Source: Alphaproteobacteria bacterium UBA1303 (GTDB lineage Bacteria > Pseudomonadota > Alphaproteobacteria > Micropepsales > Micropepsaceae). From it: a DNA stretch of 6,584 nt. The position numbers and the translations under genes are program-made. Positions 5,225-6,584 of this stretch are shown here, piece by piece. The stretch lies in the NCBI GenBank assembly GCA_002307315.1, contig DBTZ01000056.1:1-6584 (forward strand), read 5' to 3'. The stretch's first letter is position 1; every line of letters starts with the position of its first letter. The notes beneath the pieces were generated by a model. The model was not told the DNA's origin, ran no database searches, and saw only the letters and a list, made by a program, of their open reading frames with translations.

Positions 5225-6584
5225 TCAAGCCTCCCACGGCGCCGGGGCGCGAACCTGCGACCAGATCGGATTGGCAATCGCCCGGTCGATGTTGCCGATC
5301 AGCGTCACGATGCCTTCGTAGCCGGCATAGGCATCGCGGCTTTCCTGATTGATGTCGAGCCACGGCACCTTGGCCTTCAGCGCCACGAACTGGGTACGCC
5401 CGCCCGAGAGCAGAATATCGGCCTCGCCGCTTTTCAAGCGGCCGTACATTTCGGTCTGCGGCATGGTTTCGAATATCAGGGCGCCCTCGCCCAGCAATTC
5501 GCGGGCGCGCTCTTTGTCGCCCTTGGTCGCCTTGCGCACCGAGGTGCCGATGACGATCATGCCGGCGTCCTGCAAGGCCGAGATCACCGACCACGACTTG
5601 ACCCCGCCGGTATAGAGCAGCACCTTCTTGCCGGTCAGCCGCGCCGTTATCGGTGCCAGCTTCCGCCACACCCGGGCCTCTTCTTCCGCGATCAGCGTTT
5701 CGGTTCGCTGTATCAAATCGGCGGGCGCACCGCGCTCCACCAGCATCTTCGCCAGGGTGCGCAAGGAATGGCTGGTGTCGGAAACGCCGTAGAACGAGCC
5801 TTCGAAATAGGGAATGCCCCAGCGTTCTTCCATCTTGCGGGCCAGGCTCAAGAGCGCCTGGCTGCACACCATGATGTTGACGCGGGCACGATGGGCCTTG
5901 GTGATGTCGTGATAGCGGGCATCGCCGGTGATCGAGGCCAGCACGCGGATGCCGAGTTTTTCCAAGAGCGGTTTGACCAGCCACAACTCGCCGGCGACAT
6001 TGTAATCGCCGATGATGTTGATGTCGGTGGAGGTGACGGTTTCCGGCTCTTCGGTGCCGATAACGTAATCGAGCAGCACCTGCCCGGCCAGCTTGGTGCC
6101 GAGATTTTTCTTGCCGACGAAACCCGGAGATACCACCGGGATCACCGGCTTGTTCAGGCGTTCGCTCGCCGCCTTGCAAACCTTGACGATGTCGTCGCCC
6201 ACTAAGGCGGTGACGCAGGTTTGATAGACGAACACCGCCGGCGGATCGAAGCGGCTGATCACCTCCTTGATCGCGCGGTAAAGCTTCTTCTCGCCGCCAT
6301 AGATCACGTCGAGTTCCGAAAGATCGGTGGTCAGACCGGTGCGATACAGCATCGGCCCCGACGAGGCGGCATGGCGGCCGTCCCAACTGTTGCCTTCGCA
6401 GGCGATCGGACCATGCACCAAATGGGCGCAATCGGTGATCGGCTGCAGCACGATCTTGGCGCCGTCGAAGGCGCAACCGCCGGCCGCGGCGCCGGGCGTC
6501 AGTTGCTTGCCGCAGCCGGCCCTGCGTGTCTTGTCGTCCTTGGCCCGGTTGTGTGCGCAGGCCGGCTCGTCGAACAGAGTCTGG
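5225..6584 (-). CDS. nifE: NifE, FeMo-cofactor scaffold subunit (5' end outside window)
   Basis: NifE pairs with NifN to form the cytoplasmic NifE2N2 scaffold on which NifB-co is matured to the iron-molybdenum cofactor before transfer to NifDK. The frame stays open to the window edge; 452 residues are visible and only a handful of N-terminal residues should be missing, judged from remembered NifE sequences of about 475 residues. Visible landmarks (numbered from the first visible residue) are DEPAC at 5-9, GGCAFDG with Cys37, GPIACEGNSWD with Cys62, QTCVTALVGDD with Cys123 and IMVCSQALL with Cys240. The first three match the NifE cysteines that, with one from NifN, hold the interface [4Fe-4S] cluster; the last is the counterpart of the NifD cofactor-ligating cysteine. 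LLYTGGVKSWSV and FLDINQE-like WLDINQE follow the family pattern near the C-terminus, which ends PAPWEA. An apparent GTG start at 6451 lies inside the conserved domain and is not the true start. nifN follows after one base. Confidence 0.96.
   Translation of the reverse strand, partial: QTLFDEPACAHNRAKDDKTRRAGCGKQLTPGAAAGGCAFDGAKIVLQPITDCAHLVHGPIACEGNSWDGRHAASSGPMLYRTGLTTDLSELDVIYGGEKKLYRAIKEVISRFDPPAVFVYQTCVTALVGDDIVKVCKAASERLNKPVIPVVSPGFVGKKNLGTKLAGQVLLDYVIGTEEPETVTSTDINIIGDYNVAGELWLVKPLLEKLGIRVLASITGDARYHDITKAHRARVNIMVCSQALLSLARKMEERWGIPYFEGSFYGVSDTSHSLRTLAKMLVERGAPADLIQRTETLIAEEEARVWRKLAPITARLTGKKVLLYTGGVKSWSVISALQDAGMIVIGTSVRKATKGDKERARELLGEGALIFETMPQTEMYGRLKSGEADILLSGGRTQFVALKAKVPWLDINQESRDAYAGYEGIVTLIGNIDRAIANPIWSQVRAPAPWEA
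5230..5235 (-). promoter_or_regulatory. Ribosome binding site of nifN
   Basis: GGGAGG on the minus strand, with six bases between it and the ATG at 5223. It lies inside the last codons of nifE and decides the nifN start in favour of 5223 over the longer frame from 5277. Confidence 0.8.

Noticed and set aside
5132..6205. A 357-codon open frame on the plus strand, antisense to nifE
   Set aside because: It lies wholly across well-supported nifE and nifN sequence, its translation is rich in Arg, His, Gln and Ala without any recognisable domain, and long antisense frames are expected in G+C-rich genes.
1..6584. Mobile elements, CRISPR arrays, tRNA or rRNA genes, or a novel defence-type system
   Set aside because: I saw no terminal inverted repeats, transposase or nuclease signatures, spaced direct repeats or structural RNA sequences; essentially every base is accounted for by known nif genes and their one regulatory gap.

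Overview
The window is a compact nitrogen-fixation (nif) block. Every gene I can support is on the minus strand, so transcription runs from the high coordinates to the low ones. Nothing on the plus strand looks like a real gene. G+C-rich third codon positions and the gene order nifE-nifN-nifX-DUF269-fdxB, then iscA-nifU(short)-nifV-nifW-nifJ, suggest a diazotrophic proteobacterium. I favour an alphaproteobacterium of the Rhodospirillum/Magnetospirillum kind, but the species is not determined by what is visible here.

Region 1 (6584 down to 2618) encodes the assembly platform for the nitrogenase iron-molybdenum cofactor. It starts with nifE, which is cut at its 5' end by the window edge. Then come nifN, nifX, a NifX-associated DUF269 gene and the nif-specific 2[4Fe-4S] ferredoxin gene fdxB. 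NifE and NifN form the scaffold on which the NifB-co precursor matures. NifX carries cofactor intermediates, and FdxB probably supplies electrons. Genes are separated by 1, -23 (overlap), 8 and 35 bases, as in one operon.

Region 2 (2617 to 2474) is the only sizeable intergenic gap, 144 bases and notably A+T-rich. It holds a strong match to a sigma-54 (RpoN) -24/-12 promoter pointing at iscA. Upstream of that lie an inverted repeat and two one-mismatch versions of the NifA activator site. This looks like an internal nif promoter that starts a second transcription unit.

Region 3 (2473 down to 1) encodes iron-sulfur and maturation functions: an IscA/HesB-type A-type carrier, a short NifU made only of the C-terminal domain, homocitrate synthase NifV, the nitrogenase-protecting protein NifW, and the start of nifJ (pyruvate:flavodoxin/ferredoxin oxidoreductase), cut at its 3' end by the window. 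Overlaps are 7, 4 and 4 bases, then a 17-base gap, so this is also a tightly coupled operon. NifV makes the homocitrate that NifEN needs, IscA and NifU deliver Fe-S clusters, and NifJ would provide low-potential electrons from pyruvate.

There is no nifS between nifU and nifV, and the NifU lacks its scaffold domain. I found no mobile element, CRISPR array, tRNA, rRNA or clearly novel system. The points worth a second look are the internal sigma-54 promoter, the reduced nifU/nifS section and the attachment of nifJ to the operon.
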